From Glandiceps talaboti (lineage: Eukaryota > Hemichordata > Enteropneusta > Spengelidae): DNA of 64,000 bases. Made by a program: the position numbers and the translations under genes. This document shows positions 1-17,612 of the stretch, piece after piece; within the stretch, counting starts at the first letter, position 1, and the number at the start of each line of letters is the position of its first letter. The stretch is taken from positions 23,969,723-24,033,722 of the forward strand of contig NC_135556.1 in assembly GCF_964340395.1 (NCBI RefSeq). The letters are read 5' to 3'. The notes under the pieces were generated by a model. The model was not told where the DNA came from. It made no database searches and worked only from the letters and a program-made list of their open reading frames with translations.

Positions 1-94
1 GTAAAAAAGAAAATAGATGATTTCCGGATGCATTGTTGATTATCATGTCTTTCTTTCAGGGAATACACTTCAAAACCTAACTACTGGTTAAAGT

Positions 95-146
95 CAACCA
101 ACCAACCAACCAACCAATCAACCAACCAACCAACCAACCAACCAAT
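95..146. repeat. (CCAA)n microsatellite
   Basis: A run of the tetranucleotide CCAA/ACCA with one interruption (caat). It is a simple repeat with no coding role visible. Confidence 0.9.
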
Positions 147-2669
<2,523 letters not shown>

Positions 2670-2723
2670 TATATAATGTGTAAAATGTTTATTAAATACG
2701 TATAATTATATATATATATATAT

Positions 2724-4050
2724 TTTTTTCTTCTTATGTGAGTGTCTAGTTCAGATAGTTATGTTTTCCGTTGTTTTCCATATTGTCTCTGTGTTATTGG
2801 CTTCTTCTCATCAGATTACAGCCATTACAACAGTTTTATATTGTCTTTTTAAGTTGATGTCAGTTTCCGCATCCACTATTTCTCGAGACTTCACAATTTT
2901 CACGATTTTAATTTTATTCTCGAATATGTACAATAAAGTTTAGGGTCGGCGTGGAAAACTAGGTGGAGTCGGGTAACCGGAACCAAACAGATTATTACGT
3001 CTTATTGGGTTTCCCGATTTGATTCTAAATCACATCAGATGATATTTATTGACATTGATACCTGTCTGGACGAACATGTTCATTGTCATTCACAAATGAA
3101 AGATTATGACAACCTCTTCGACAGAGAAATGTAGAATAAGCACGTTCTTTGGATTGTGATGTGTAATTTGGATGATATTGATGAAATGATTCTTTCAGAG
3201 ATTTTCTTCCCTTTGAAGGCCTCATTTTGGTGTGAATATATTTGTAAAGCAGTTTTCGTTTATCAATAGGCCCACAATAGCTACATGTGGAAAACTGTTG
3301 CTGTGGTTTTATCGACGAATATTTAATAACCTGTGGATATTGACACAAAGGTTAAATAAATAAGTACAATAAATTACGTTGTTAAAATCGTAGTAGTAAT
3401 ATTAGTAGACGATGCAATGTATGCTTTCAAAATACATTTGGCTGAAAATTGTGCAAAACACCGGTACATGTATACATATTATCTGCATCGAATGTCACCA
3501 ATATTGTACTAAGAAAACATATAAAAGGTGATTCTTTAAAGAAAAGTCAGCTTAAAAGAAGTTTGTTTGTTACCAGACCCGACTAGAAATATGTTATTCA
3601 TATAACCCTAAGTTAGAAATACACACGAAAACAACCGATGTATTCTTCATAGTTACAGAGTTTAGCTTAAGGTTTCCCCCCTGTCTCTTCCTACCTTTCT
3701 AAACTAAATATTTCAATCGTACCGCTTTTAAGGCCAATGACAACCATTCAGACATTTTGCACCTGCGTGTTCGGACATTGTCATCCACCTGAGTTGAACA
3801 TTGGCCTATCTCCTAATGTAGTCTATAGGAACAAAGGATATCAGTTTGACGTAATTGTTGAAAAGCGATCAAACAAAAATGATAGAAAGGTTCTAAGATT
3901 TTCTGTATAAATTGTCCATTTTCACGACTATTTTTCTTCAGATGTAGCCTTCTTGATTTCCCCGTCATTCCCTTACCATGAAGTTCACAAGTTATTCATC
4001 TCCAGGGTTTGACTTATTTTGATTAGACTCGTCTACTACTACTTGTTTGA
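2724..4050. other. intergenic, one weak exon candidate
   Basis: AT-rich sequence with no recognised gene. It contains a minus-strand open frame at 3046-3348, listed separately at low confidence. Nothing else stands out. Confidence 0.5.
3046..3348 (-). CDS. possible internal exon, unknown product (weak)
   Basis: This is an open frame of 100 codons outside any simple repeat, rich in Lys, Arg, Ser, His and Cys. Its first codon is TTG, so it would have to be an exon rather than a complete gene. On the minus strand a pyrimidine-containing stretch ending in ATGTAG (about 3283-3290) could serve as an acceptor. A CAG/GTATC sequence near 3060 could serve as a donor. Between them the peptide has CxxC-like and CRRGCHN cysteine clusters. 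I recognise no family. The hydrophilic composition is more protein-like than most neighbouring frames, but a chance open frame of this size is quite possible. I infer no function. Confidence 0.15.
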   Translation of the reverse strand: MCQYPQVIKYSSIKPQQQFSTCSYCGPIDKRKLLYKYIHTKMRPSKGRKSLKESFHQYHPNYTSQSKERAYSTFLCRRGCHNLSFVNDNEHVRPDRYQCQ

Positions 4051-4210
4051 AAAAGATCAAACAAGACTATGGGTATTGGTAAGAGACCCACCAAGACTAT
4101 GGATATTTGTAAAAGATCCTCCATTATTACGTATATTTGTAAAAGACTCACTAGACTATGAGTATTTGTAAAAGACCCATCGAGACGATGGATATTTGTA
4201 AAAGACACAC
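4051..4210. repeat. 30-bp minisatellite, ~5.3 copies
   Basis: Diverged tandem units start at 4051, 4081, 4111, 4141 and 4170, with a partial sixth at 4200. Each begins with a/gAAAGA and ends with TATTTGT or TATTGGT. The fourth unit is 29 bp. Because 30 is a multiple of three the minus strand stays open over it, giving a 10-residue repeat that is probably incidental. Confidence 0.85.
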
Positions 4211-7201
<2,991 letters not shown>

Positions 7202-7252
7202 AATGTAATGTAATGTAATGTAATGTAATGTAATGTAATGTAATGTAATGTC
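7202..7252. repeat. (AATGT)n pentanucleotide repeat
   Basis: About ten uninterrupted copies of AATGT/TAATG. Confidence 0.93.
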
Positions 7253-7582
7253 TGTAGAATATCCCTGGATCATACATGAAGATATGGTAGCGGCATACCC
7301 AGTTAATCTAATTTCATTTCTGAAGCTTAAAACAAATTTAGATACTTTGGCTTGCAATTGACTTTTTTTTGAGATAGTGTCGTGTTTGGAGTTATTGCAA
7401 AAGCAGTTTACTAAAGCCAGGGAGACGAGGAGTAAACATACATATGGAAATAAAAAAAAGACGTCCACACAGTATAAATGCATTAAGTGTGTTAAAAGTA
7501 TTTATAACAAATCAGTTCGAAGACTACAGAGGTGTACAGTTAGTCTGAATTTCTGACCGTTTACCCTTGTTTAGGTAAGATA

Positions 7583-7634
7583 TCATCACATCACATCACA
7601 TCACATCACATCACATTACATTACATTACATTAT
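7583..7634. repeat. compound (ATCAC)n-(ATTAC)n pentanucleotide repeat
   Basis: Six or so ATCAC units pass directly into ATTAC units. The two motifs differ by one C/T transition, and the second motif is the reverse complement of the TAATG-type tract 350 bp upstream. Confidence 0.92.
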
Positions 7635-8110
7635 AACGGTGTATCATGTCAATCATATTTGACCAATGGAGGATTGTGTTGCCAACACGTAAGCATTGAC
7701 TGACATGACATCTATATGTAGGTTGTAATCACCATGGAATATAGCTTACGGGATCAGGTCAGACTACAGTGCATTTGCCTTTGGCAGTATGTAAATATTC
7801 CAATGTACACAAATTATACATATTTTAAAAAGACATCAGTAAACAGAGTCGGTACTGTAGAACATATTGCATTATGTAATGTATGCCAGTATGTACGGTT
7901 CACTAACCGCGGCGAATTCTAATTTCGTAAGCTCGTCACATCTTTAGTTTTGTTTTAACAAGGATTTCTTAATGCGAATTAAATAACAAACAATTCCTGA
8001 AAGTACCTGTTTACAGTGTTGAAAATAAAGAACATTAGGGTATTTCATATTACGGGCACAAGAAACTAAACAACAGAGGATATGCTAAGGAAAATCCTGA
8101 AAGGATAACG
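7635..8110. other. intergenic, no gene recognised
   Basis: AT-rich DNA with one 62-codon open frame and no supporting features. Confidence 0.55.
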
Positions 8111-8353
8111 GGTGGTCGGTGACCGAGTGGTTAAAAAAGTGGCCGCTTACCACTGAGCTGGGTTCGAGCCATCGTCTGGAGTTGATTAAGTTTGCCACAC
8201 TGTAAGAAGAGAGTTTTCAGTTTGATTCTACTGAACAACACAAATTTTCCCCGGGCACTCCGATTTCCTCCTGCACGAACACTGGACCCATGAGGGACGC
8301 CCTGGGCCACAAGTTTATAAAATCTTGAAGAACTATCCAGTATAAATAAAAGA
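8111..8353 (+). mobile_element. tRNA-derived SINE, family 1 copy A
   Basis: The head resembles a class II (Ser/Leu-type) tRNA, with a box A-like GTGACCGAGTGG at about 8119-8130 and a box B GGTTCGAGCC at 8161-8170. The body continues through a core at about 8247-8266 (TTCCCCGGGCACTCCGATTT) and CCATGAGGGACGCCC. It ends with CAGTATAAATAAA. Two other copies in the window (minus strand at 47803-48022, plus strand at 58233-58519) align along the same order of blocks. The tRNA head and polymerase III boxes are seen directly. Assignment to the metazoan SINEs with conserved central domains is inference from memory of the core. Minus-strand open frames across it are not genes. Confidence 0.85.
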
Positions 8354-8676
8354 TTAGTATGATTATTGTAAACCTGAAACGTCAAAAGGTATGCAAACAA
8401 GGCGCGAACTGACTGTAGTCTGGCAAAAGAATAAACAAAAAATTGCAAACAAATAAACAAACTATTTCACTGTTATTTTGAAGGAAAGATCTGAGTTGCA
8501 CAAACGCAAAGCAACATTTTAGGTTTTTACAAATTACTATACAAATTGTGGCATATAAATTGCCGCATTTCATATGTCAGAAGAATATTAAAACTGCTGG
8601 TAAGTATTACAATAGGTGAAAATATGAGTTATTTATTCTTAGCATGTCAACTGATAGTCCTTCATTAGGTGAGTCG
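8354..8676. other. intergenic, no gene recognised
   Basis: AT-rich stretch between the SINE and a microsatellite. Nothing recognised. Confidence 0.55.
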
Positions 8677-8793
8677 ATTGTTTGTTTGTTTGTTTGTTTG
8701 TTTGTTTGGTTGGTTGGTTGGTTGGTTGGTTGGTTGGTTGATTGGTTGGTTGGTTGGTTGGTTGGTTGATTGATTGATTGATTGGCTGGTTGA
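8677..8793. repeat. compound (TTTG)n-(GGTT)n-(GATT)n microsatellite
   Basis: Successive blocks of TTTG, GGTT and GATT differ from one another by single substitutions. This suggests stepwise mutation and re-expansion of one ancestral tract. Confidence 0.95.
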
Positions 8794-10322
8794 ATTATTT
8801 CTATGGGTCTAAGTAATAGACTAACAACAATCGAGAAATCTATTAAATCCCCGTACTGTTCAATCAATATCTGATATGACAAATGAACTTTTGCTATGTT
8901 ATGCATTATTTTTGACATAGAACAAGTCCCTCACGCTGTAATGTAGACGCCTGTCAGTTGATTGTAAGTGGCAGAGAAGCCGCAAGGGATTAGACCATAG
9001 TCAAGGAACTTGAACGCACAGTCAATCATCAAATGATTGCTTTGGTAGTAATTTCTCGATGATCTCAATAACCTTCAAACGTATTTGCGAAAAAAACCAT
9101 CGAATACGCCAAGAGCTATGTGTGGGTTCCGACGGTACCAAATTTTTGGGCAGGTTAATAGCATGAATAGTGACACCTTCAACATAAAGTCTCTAATACA
9201 TGTACAGTGTCTAATGATTACACGATCAAATCATAGCTGCATCAAGATAATAAATATGAACAGGACTATTATATGACAGAAAATACCTTCTTTCATGATA
9301 TAAATGCTAGTCTCCTGCTTGGACCCAAACTGAATATCCTATGTACGTAAATACACCTTGCAACGTACAAACTTTGCTGATTGGATCGCATATTTCATAT
9401 TTCATATTTAGTAAGTTGAACAAAGATAACCAAAATTATAGTAAAATCAAAAGAAGTTATGACCTAGTTGTTAGTGAGATTCAGAATTGAGATAATTTTA
9501 ACTGACATTTAGAAATGTCAGTCATGATGATAAAATATGGACTGATTAACATTCTGAGTGATTCTTAAATCATATGAACTGCAATCACAACATAATTTAA
9601 TGCATCCCTGAAATCATTGACGACTTGCATGCCAATGAAAATTATAGAACGACTAACAAGCGATGACATTGAAGACAGACAAAGAAGTAATATGTGAATG
9701 AATCCAGCAATTCCTAGTAATTTAAAGGGAAATTCAATACATGTAAAATATAGAGAACCGATTTGTAAATGATGTACCATATTTTCAGTAAGTAAGCAAT
9801 AGGAAGCAATCTTTCAACGGTTTACATGAATTGCCAAATTGATACTCTACTTAACAGCCTTCGTCTGCATATGGCTTCATTATTCAAATGAATTCGGCGA
9901 CATCTATCTTATTTCTACAATCAATAACTATATTTTGATTTCTTCGTGTCATCGGCAACGCATTTCACTTTGGAGGAAAAAACAAGTATAGAACCATATG
10001 TCCAGTGTAACCTTTAGACTAATTGGTATGTATAGTAGGAGTTTACATTAAGCAAAGTGTAGTCAATGAACTCGGAATAGAAGACAACCGTAAATGTTCA
10101 CATTAAGTAATTACTTTCTGAAATGAACAGCACGATATGACAGTGGAAAATATCGACTATTTAGTAAAACCCAAATTCAAACGAATACAGCATGGTTGTA
10201 AAAAAATCCCTTTTGGTACGTTTGCTATTTAGGCTAAGTGTAAGATATAACATTTTGATGACGAATTATTGCTTTAAATGAGCGGTTGTACGCTTATATT
10301 TGTCTGATTGTAGTTTTCCTAT
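8794..10322. other. intergenic, no gene recognised
   Basis: About 1.5 kb, AT-rich, with open frames up to 71 codons only. No motif, RNA gene or repeat seen. Confidence 0.55.
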
Positions 10323-10328
10323 GATTGG

Positions 10329-10374
<46 letters not shown>

Positions 10375-10475
10375 GTACGTACGTATGTATGTATGTATGT
10401 ATGTATGTATGTATGTATGTATGTATGTATGTATGTATGTATGTATGTATGTATGTATGTATGTATGTATGTATG
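10323..10475. repeat. compound (GATT)n-(GTAC/GTAT)n microsatellite
   Basis: About 12 GATT units, then a short GTAC transition, then about 24 GTAT units. The plus-strand open frame starting near 10369 is mostly repeat translation. Confidence 0.95.
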
Positions 10476-11619
10476 GATTAGTTACTGTTTTGATATGTAT
10501 TTATTCCAGTGGAATTACGTGAATCAATATGCAAATCGCCAAGTCTTGAATCCAATTCATACACATGATTCTACCACCCTTTCCTTAAAGGAAAACCTCA
10601 TCCAATTGTTTCACTTCTATAGCAAACTTTCATTCTTAAGATATAACCTAATGACCGAATATCATTAATTATGCATATTTCTCATTAAAGTGAAAAGCTA
10701 CATGTACATCAACAAGTTTTAAAGTATGTATGCACTTTGTTATGTTTGGTTTATGATGATGGTAAAGAAGTGTATGCATCCTTCAAAGCTTGTTCATTAG
10801 CTTATAGCCATTTACAAAATTAATGTTTTTTTCTTCCGATAATTAGCCAATATGTTAAGTATGCAAGGTTCAAATTTCATACAGTTGAATATAATTAATA
10901 TCCAATTAAGGGGTACAACATGACAACTGCATGTATGACAACTGCATTCCTGCACTGCTGTAACAATGTGTGTAAGAGCAAAAATCTGTCGCCATTAATA
11001 GAGGCATTTAGTTTACATCTGGTCTATAGTGGTCTGAGGATATCTGCAAAACAAAGCATGGCCTTCCTTTTAATATTTTAACCATTTCTTGTATTTGTGG
11101 ATATTAATTCAAAACGTCGTAAAGTTCTACAGCATTCTACTAGAATTCTTTTAGTGTTTATTATAGTGCAAATCAGCGGTGCTTTAATCTAGGTCTTTAT
11201 TATAGAAACATAAATAATTAACAAAGCCAGACGTGAAGGTTAGCGACCCACTGAAATGTTGTACCAGTTTATTATTAATGGAAATCATAGTTTAGAAAGA
11301 GGGTTTGGGCTAACTAATCTGAATTATTAATGTGTACATCGTAAAGGCAATCAGTGACGCTGTTCCGAAGCTGGAGGTACACATGTGGAGCTGAGAAGTA
11401 ATTTTAACATATCTGTATGTAGTTAACGACGTACTTGTGAATCGATTTCCTCTCTTGTCGTTCAGCCTTTTCAGAGAGGTAAGCACTGTTCAAAGAGTAG
11501 TAAGTGCGATTTTCGAAATCATTATATTTTAATGTTTTCTGCTACGATAGAATAATACATGCATGCATCAGACCTTCTATTATGTTGTATTCGCTAATGT
11601 GCCACCACGATTGTGGTTC
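10476..11619. other. intergenic; isolated inverted-repeat half-motif
   Basis: No gene recognised. The 16-mer TCTATAGTGGTCTGAG at 11023-11038 recurs exactly as one arm of the hairpin at 33870-33904. Confidence 0.5.
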
Positions 11620-12341
11620 GACAGGGTCAGTGCACATATAACAAATAACACGTATATGGACAGGGTCAGTACACATTTAACAAATAACGTGTATATGGAC
11701 AGGGTCAGTACACATTTAACAAATAACGGGTATACGGACAGGGTCAGTACACATTTAACAAATAACGTGTATATGGACAGGGTCAGTACACATTTAACAA
11801 ATAACTTGTATATGGACAGGGTCAATACACATTTAACAAATAACGTGTATATGGACAGGGTTAGTACACATTTAACAAATAACGGGTATATGGGCATGGT
11901 CAGTTCACATTTAACAAATAACGTGTATATGGACAGGGTCAATGCACATTTAACAAATAACTTGTATATGGACAGGGTCAATACACATTTAACAAATAAC
12001 GTGTATATGAACAGGGTCAGTACACATTTAACAAATAACGTGTATATGGATAGGGACAGTACACATTTAACAAATAACGTGTATATGGACATGGTCAATG
12101 CACATTTATCAAATAACGTGTATATGGACATGGTCAATGCACATTTAACAAATAACGTGTATATGGACATGGTCAATGCACATTTAACAAATAACTTGTA
12201 TATGGACACGGTCAATACACATTTAACAAATAACGTGGATATGGACAGGGTCAATACACATTTAACAAATAACGTGTATATGGACAGGGTCAATACACAT
12301 TTGACAAATAATGTGCACATACACAAAGTCAGTACACGTCT
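11620..12341. repeat. 39-bp minisatellite, ~18.5 copies, open on both strands
   Basis: Tandem units of 39 bp contain AGGGTCA, CACATTTAACAAATAAC and TATATGGAC. Because 39 is 13 codons, no unit introduces a stop in one frame on each strand. The plus frame (from an ATG at 11563 to about 12399) reads a 13-residue unit of type RVSTHLTNNVYMD. The minus frame reads LFVKCVLTLSIYT-type units and opens with TTG, not ATG. Differences between units (for example Val/Gly/Leu, Arg/Met, Ser/Asn, Thr/Ala in the plus frame) are almost all amino-acid changing, and several also change the minus frame. That argues against selection on either protein. There is no signal peptide or recognised domain. I treat it as a minisatellite, with a small chance of a repetitive protein exon. 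Confidence 0.9.
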
Positions 12342-13899
12342 CAAGTCGTTCAATGGGGTTACAATAAGTGGCAAATCAGAATCACCAAATACATGCTGAT
12401 GATTTGAAATTAACGTGTTTCTTGATAAAAGAACTTCGTGCACTTCTATCAATATGTGAAGACTATGGTTATAAGCATGACCTTATTTGCAATCCAAAGA
12501 ATTCGCGTGTAGGAATTCCTATAGATTGAACAATCAATCTGAGTTTTATACGTTTCATAGTATCATCCATAACTTTATGTATCAACGTGAGTGTCTCCTT
12601 GTTGAGTGTAATCAAAATTTCACATTAGATAAATAACCCTGCTGTTCTAATGCATGAAATATAAAAAATGTGAAAAGTGAAAAGTGAAATGAAGATATGT
12701 GTAAGTTCTCCACAGAAGACATACATCATATATACAATCAGTAAATAGGTTAGATATAAATGGTAAAGGCCACTAATGGAGATCCCACAACCTTTGTTAG
12801 CTCTCACCTACACCAAATTAGACAGTCATTTTACATAAAGTTACATTATTAATGTGTTTTGTACTACATGCTGAGAGAGCATTGACAGTACTACATTTGT
12901 ATCTTCACAAAACTTGTAGATGCAATAGAGCTGTCAAAGAATACCTACCTGTTCTATACATATTATCTATATTAGCAAAGTAATTGAAAGATTTAGGGTA
13001 CATCTTAGGATTATAAACTAAACTAAATAAACTAAATACAGAATAATAGATTGAAACAAAACAATACATTGGATGTCTGATAAAGAGCTTAAAGCAGTGA
13101 AGTAAATTGTACAGCAAAATGTAGTGGGGGCAAATGATACATGCCATTATTAAGAAAGCAACTTGAAATAACACTACCATCAAACGCGACCTGATAAAGC
13201 AAACATGGCATCTAATATACCGATCCATGTGGAAGTTTATTGTGTAACCCTTGCAACAGCATGTTTAACAATATGTGATTTACAGTATTCGTTATCCTAC
13301 CCGACATAACATTTTAATATGTTGTTTATATTTAAGTAATAAACCATCCCTGGGAATGGTAATAAACCACCCATAGGAATGGTATACCCCATGGTTTTGA
13401 CAACATATACGCACTAGCATGAGTGAGTGCCTATAGGTCATCAACTGTCGTCAGATCTCAGGGTATGTACCATCCCCACCAGTGATTTATTGCTATTATG
13501 ATATATGTATAATAAATTTTGCAGCGATTGTTTTTAATATGTGAAAGTGGAAATAAAGTGAAGGAATATATAGATTGGCCCCCACAATTTGAACATCTGT
13601 TGAATTTGTTATTAACACGTAGCACCTCACCATATGGTAACATCATTAGATTTACATTGAAACGATGGATCGCTATAAACTACAGTGCAGAAAATGTGTG
13701 TAGTTTTCTTTATTTTGTACAGTGGCAAGTCCATGTGTCTGTGGTCTGAAGACTTGTGTTGAGGCACAAGTATGTACATTATCTGCCTTGCTGTGTCTGC
13801 TTCTTGTGGGGTCAAGAATGATGGCTTAAGCTGAGCCTCCTAAGACAATAGGTTCGAGTAAACCTAGCACAATTCTTGTGCTTTGGAAATCTCATTCAA
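12342..13899. other. intergenic, no gene recognised
   Basis: AT-rich DNA with open frames up to 107 codons (minus strand, 12905-13228) that have no ATG-domain-splice support. A short imperfect duplication of AATAAACCA...GGAATGGTA occurs at about 13338-13385. Confidence 0.5.
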
Positions 13900-13924
13900 C
13901 CCCCCCCCCCCCTACCCCTACCCC
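13900..13924. repeat. C-rich tract (minus-strand G-run)
   Basis: A run of 12-13 C is followed by TACCCCTACCCC. On the minus strand this gives consecutive G-runs of four or more, so a G-quadruplex or i-motif is possible. Confidence 0.7.
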
Positions 13925-15012
13925 AGCTAGGGAAGATTCAGTGCTTATCATGATTGACGGTATGGATACCGTAACGGCGATCATGATGTGTACAGGCGTA
14001 ATCGAGCGACTGTCAAAAATAACTATACTATTCTCATTCGGGGCCACTTAGAGGAATTCCAACTGTGCTGCATTACTAGTTTAGCAAGATTATTTTGATG
14101 TCCACATCAATCAGATCACTAGCTTTGCGTCATAAATATACCTGTATATAATATGATGCTTTAGTACTTTACACTACAATTCATAACTTTACAGTGAATT
14201 ACAATACACTGCACAACATTGCCAAGATCACACAGCATCACAAAATACTACACAGGACAACAATACATTGAAGTAGAACAAGTTCATCGTATTCCACCCA
14301 TATTGCATTGAAGGTTAATATCTTCATAAGATATTGAATACACTGTAAGTCTAAGTTCACTAAAACAAAATATTTATTGAATAATTGATTAACCTTTGAG
14401 AAATCTTTAAAACTAACGACTGTGGAGTTAATGACGTTCTCGAACAGATTTTGGCTCACACCGAGTAGCTTGTACAAGCCGTGTTTTAAAGTGCTTGTCA
14501 TGAGTTTGAGAGGTATTATAGTCAGAATAGTACACCTAGTCTGATATGCATTACCAAAAGGTCATTACCTGATAACTGGTACACGTAATCTACATATATA
14601 TTACAACATAATAGCATGAATGCACAGTTCTACTGTCTTCTCAATGGCACAAAGCTATGTATTGATAAAATGGTAGATCTTTGCATTCGTCGATGTACTG
14701 TTTTTCCATGTAATGCTCTTCCGTTTGTTGTATCTCATAACCACAAATAGTTGATAAATTGTGCAAAACTAAATATTAACCTGACCTGAAAAATTACAAG
14801 AATGAACGATTAGTATAATCAATCAAATAAGCAATCGATATATCTATCGTAAGCGAATCATTAAATAAACAAACCAATGAAAAATAAATAAACGGTTACA
14901 GACATGAATAAATCACAAGAAAATGAACAATTAATTGATTAATTGAAGATGACGAACAATGTTTTGGAATGATGAAAAAATTCTGATCTTAGAAACATGC
15001 ACATGCACAGGT
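13925..15012. other. intergenic, no gene recognised
   Basis: AT-rich DNA with one 87-codon minus-strand open frame and no supporting motif. Confidence 0.55.
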
Positions 15013-15171
15013 GTCTGTCTGTCTGTCTGTCAGTCTGCCTGCCTGCCTGCGTACGTATGTATGTATGTATGTATGTATGTATGTATGTATGTATGTACGT
15101 ATGTACGTATGTATGTATGTATGTATGTATGTATGTATGTATGCATGCATGCATGCATGCATGCATATGTG

Positions 15172-15205
<34 letters not shown>

Positions 15206-15237
15206 TGTATGTATGTATGTATGTATGTATGTATGTA
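15013..15237. repeat. compound (TGTC)n-(TGCC)n-(GTAT)n-(GCAT)n-(GTAT)n microsatellite
   Basis: Five tetranucleotide blocks appear in series. GTAC variants are embedded in the GTAT block, and a palindromic GCAT block lies at about 15142-15166. Open frames on both strands are repeat translations. Confidence 0.96.
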
Positions 15238-15461
15238 GATCCAAAAGTACACGTATTGTAATCGTAACTTGCATATAATAGGATGAATACATTTTACACT
15301 TTAAAGTCTTAAGACAGACATATTAACGCAAACCATCAGACAATATAAGCAATTTCCTATATCATCTTCTGTGTAAAACACATTGAAACAATATACCAAT
15401 CTTATTGGCTTGATATTGTGATTAACGCTGTATATAACAGATGGAATTCTTTTGGAGGCTG

Positions 15462-15609
15462 CACACACAGACACACACAGACACACATACATACATACAT
15501 ACATACATACATACATACATACATACATACATACATACATACATACAGACAGACAGACAGACACAGACACAGACACATACACATACACAGACACACATGC
15601 ACACACACA
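15462..15609. repeat. compound (CACA/CAGA)n-(CATA)n-(CAGA)n microsatellite
   Basis: Roughly mirror-ordered blocks: CACACAG, then about 15 CATA, then CAGA, then CACAGA/CACATA mixtures and CA. Confidence 0.95.
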
Positions 15610-17305
15610 ATTCTTAGTCAATTCTGCTGAATACCAGATATCTGTATGCATAGGAATCAATGATTCAAATTCAAAAATATAATTTTGAGCTAGCTGATCA
15701 GTTGTAAAATCAATGTCGAATGTTTGAGGACAGTAAAATGATGACCGTGAGATATAATATTATTGCGTGAAGCTTGCCAGAGTTTCATTGAAAATATATT
15801 TATGTGTAGACATATGACCATAGGTAAATATAAGAGCACATAAAATTAAGAGAGATGCTTTAGAAACGTTGTAGTACTTGTGAACCACATAATGTATTCT
15901 AACCCTTGTTGTAATATATTTAAACTAAGAATTAGACACAATACATACATATTTCATTTCATCTTAGTTTCAGTTTACAAGGTAAATTTACAAAAGAAAG
16001 AAAGGTAAGAAATCTGATGTTCTGTTCATTTTTCTTGGCTCAACAGATGGTTACTTATTCCCAATCACTACGTTTATTGTGTCTTGTATTCCCATATGTT
16101 ATGTACAAAGTAACCTTTGAAATTACACGAGATCTCGAATGGTTTTACCTAACATCAGCTTTTCTCTGTATAATTTTGTTGTACGTGTGGTAAGTGTCCT
16201 ACAATATACCTAAAATAACAAAGCTACCTATATCATATGATATTTCCATTAATGTAACGATCACAGCCATTACATTTTGTTACTGTATAGTACGTTAGCA
16301 GCAGATAAATGTTGGAATATGAATGTGACACGATGGTTTGGATGTACTGATGACAGAATTTTGATTCGATGCAAGATATAAGAAATACTCATGATGTTAA
16401 GAAGACGAAAACGTGCACAATGCACTGATTCAAAATTAATGAACGCTGTATTTATTATTTGAGGAATTGAGAATGACTTATGCTTTTATGAAAAGGAAAG
16501 CAAATCCCAGAAACATTATAAGTAATCAGTGTACCGAACAACGAATATTGATAGCCCACATGGGTGTGTGGTCTGGACACTAAGAGGTGATTTTTATGGA
16601 AAATCGACTCAAAAGTGCAATTAAGCCCACTGTGGCGAGGAAGTCGGTGGTTGCTTTGGCGCCATCGTGTTCCATGAAGTGTAGCAACTTGTTTCAGCTT
16701 GATAATGGAATTTTACGAATCAAATTTGCGTTTCCTCGAGAGACTTGACCATTTTACGCTCCGAACGCTTGATACTTTTAAGTGGCAATCTAAGTGTCAT
16801 TTACGTCTTAGAAACATCTCTGATCAAAGAGAATCCCCAAACAGAAAATGGGTGTAGATACACAGAGGAATTACATGATCATGGTTTTTATAATATATGC
16901 TAGTTGAAATAGGGATTAAAGAAAGCATAATGATCCTAGATTTCAATGTATGAAATGCATAGAAAGATAAAATTTTATAAACGCTATTTTAACACCCAAA
17001 TTTTGATGAGCTAAATCGATGTATAGACTCTACTGGTTCTAGGTCGTTCGGTGACCGTTATACCACAGGAAAGAATGAAGGCGTTCTATAAGGGGTAGAG
17101 TCAAATCTAATTTCATGATGTTGTTAAAGCTAGGCTACATGAATAATGTATTAAACATAAATGTAGAATACTATCAATCCATGTCGTATGCAGGGCGTTT
17201 TCAAAGGGAATGATACCCTGTTAGATCGACGCAAACTCGTACTAAAAATGAGTGAAACCAGGGCATATATCTCAGTTTGTGTTAAATAACGTATAAGACC
17301 TGTTG
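15610..17305. other. intergenic, no gene recognised
   Basis: About 1.7 kb of AT-rich DNA with no open frame of note and no recognisable element. Confidence 0.55.
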
Positions 17306-17612
17306 CCGGTTCCAAGATGCATTGCGCCTCTCTCCATACAATGCCATGTATTGTGTATGTGCTGAGGGGTTTGCACACGCTACTTAGGGGGATGGTTGTC
17401 ACCTGACTGTAAACTGGGTGCACCTGTAAAATCACTGTCTGTCATTGATGGTGTTTAGTCTTTGTTTTTTAAAATCACTCATAATCAAAGAGGCCAACAC
17501 GTTTTTCCATAATTTCCTAATGAAAATGTTATTTCAAACGTAATATAGACAAAACAAGACTAAATGTAACAACATAAGCTACATCATCTCGCGCAATGCA
17601 TCTTGGAACCGG
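17306..17612. mobile_element. possible MITE-like unit bounded by perfect 22-bp inverted repeats
   Basis: The 22 bases at 17306-17327 (starting CCGGTTCCAAGATGCATTGC) are the exact reverse complement of 17591-17612. A 263-bp interior separates them. The outer bases do not form an obvious target-site duplication, so excision-type mobility is an inference. A minus-strand open frame at 17151-17435 overlaps the left half and is not supported as a gene. Confidence 0.4.

Noticed and set aside
8111-8200. A functional tRNA gene
   Set aside because: The box A and box B are present but the cloverleaf does not close, and the sequence continues into a SINE body shared with other copies.
8131-8460. 109-codon minus-strand frame
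   Set aside because: It lies antisense over a SINE.
15011-15292. Several overlapping open frames of 75-117 codons on both strands
   Set aside because: They are translations of tetranucleotide microsatellites (Met-Tyr-Val-Cys or His-Thr-Tyr-Ile repeats) with no unique coding sequence.
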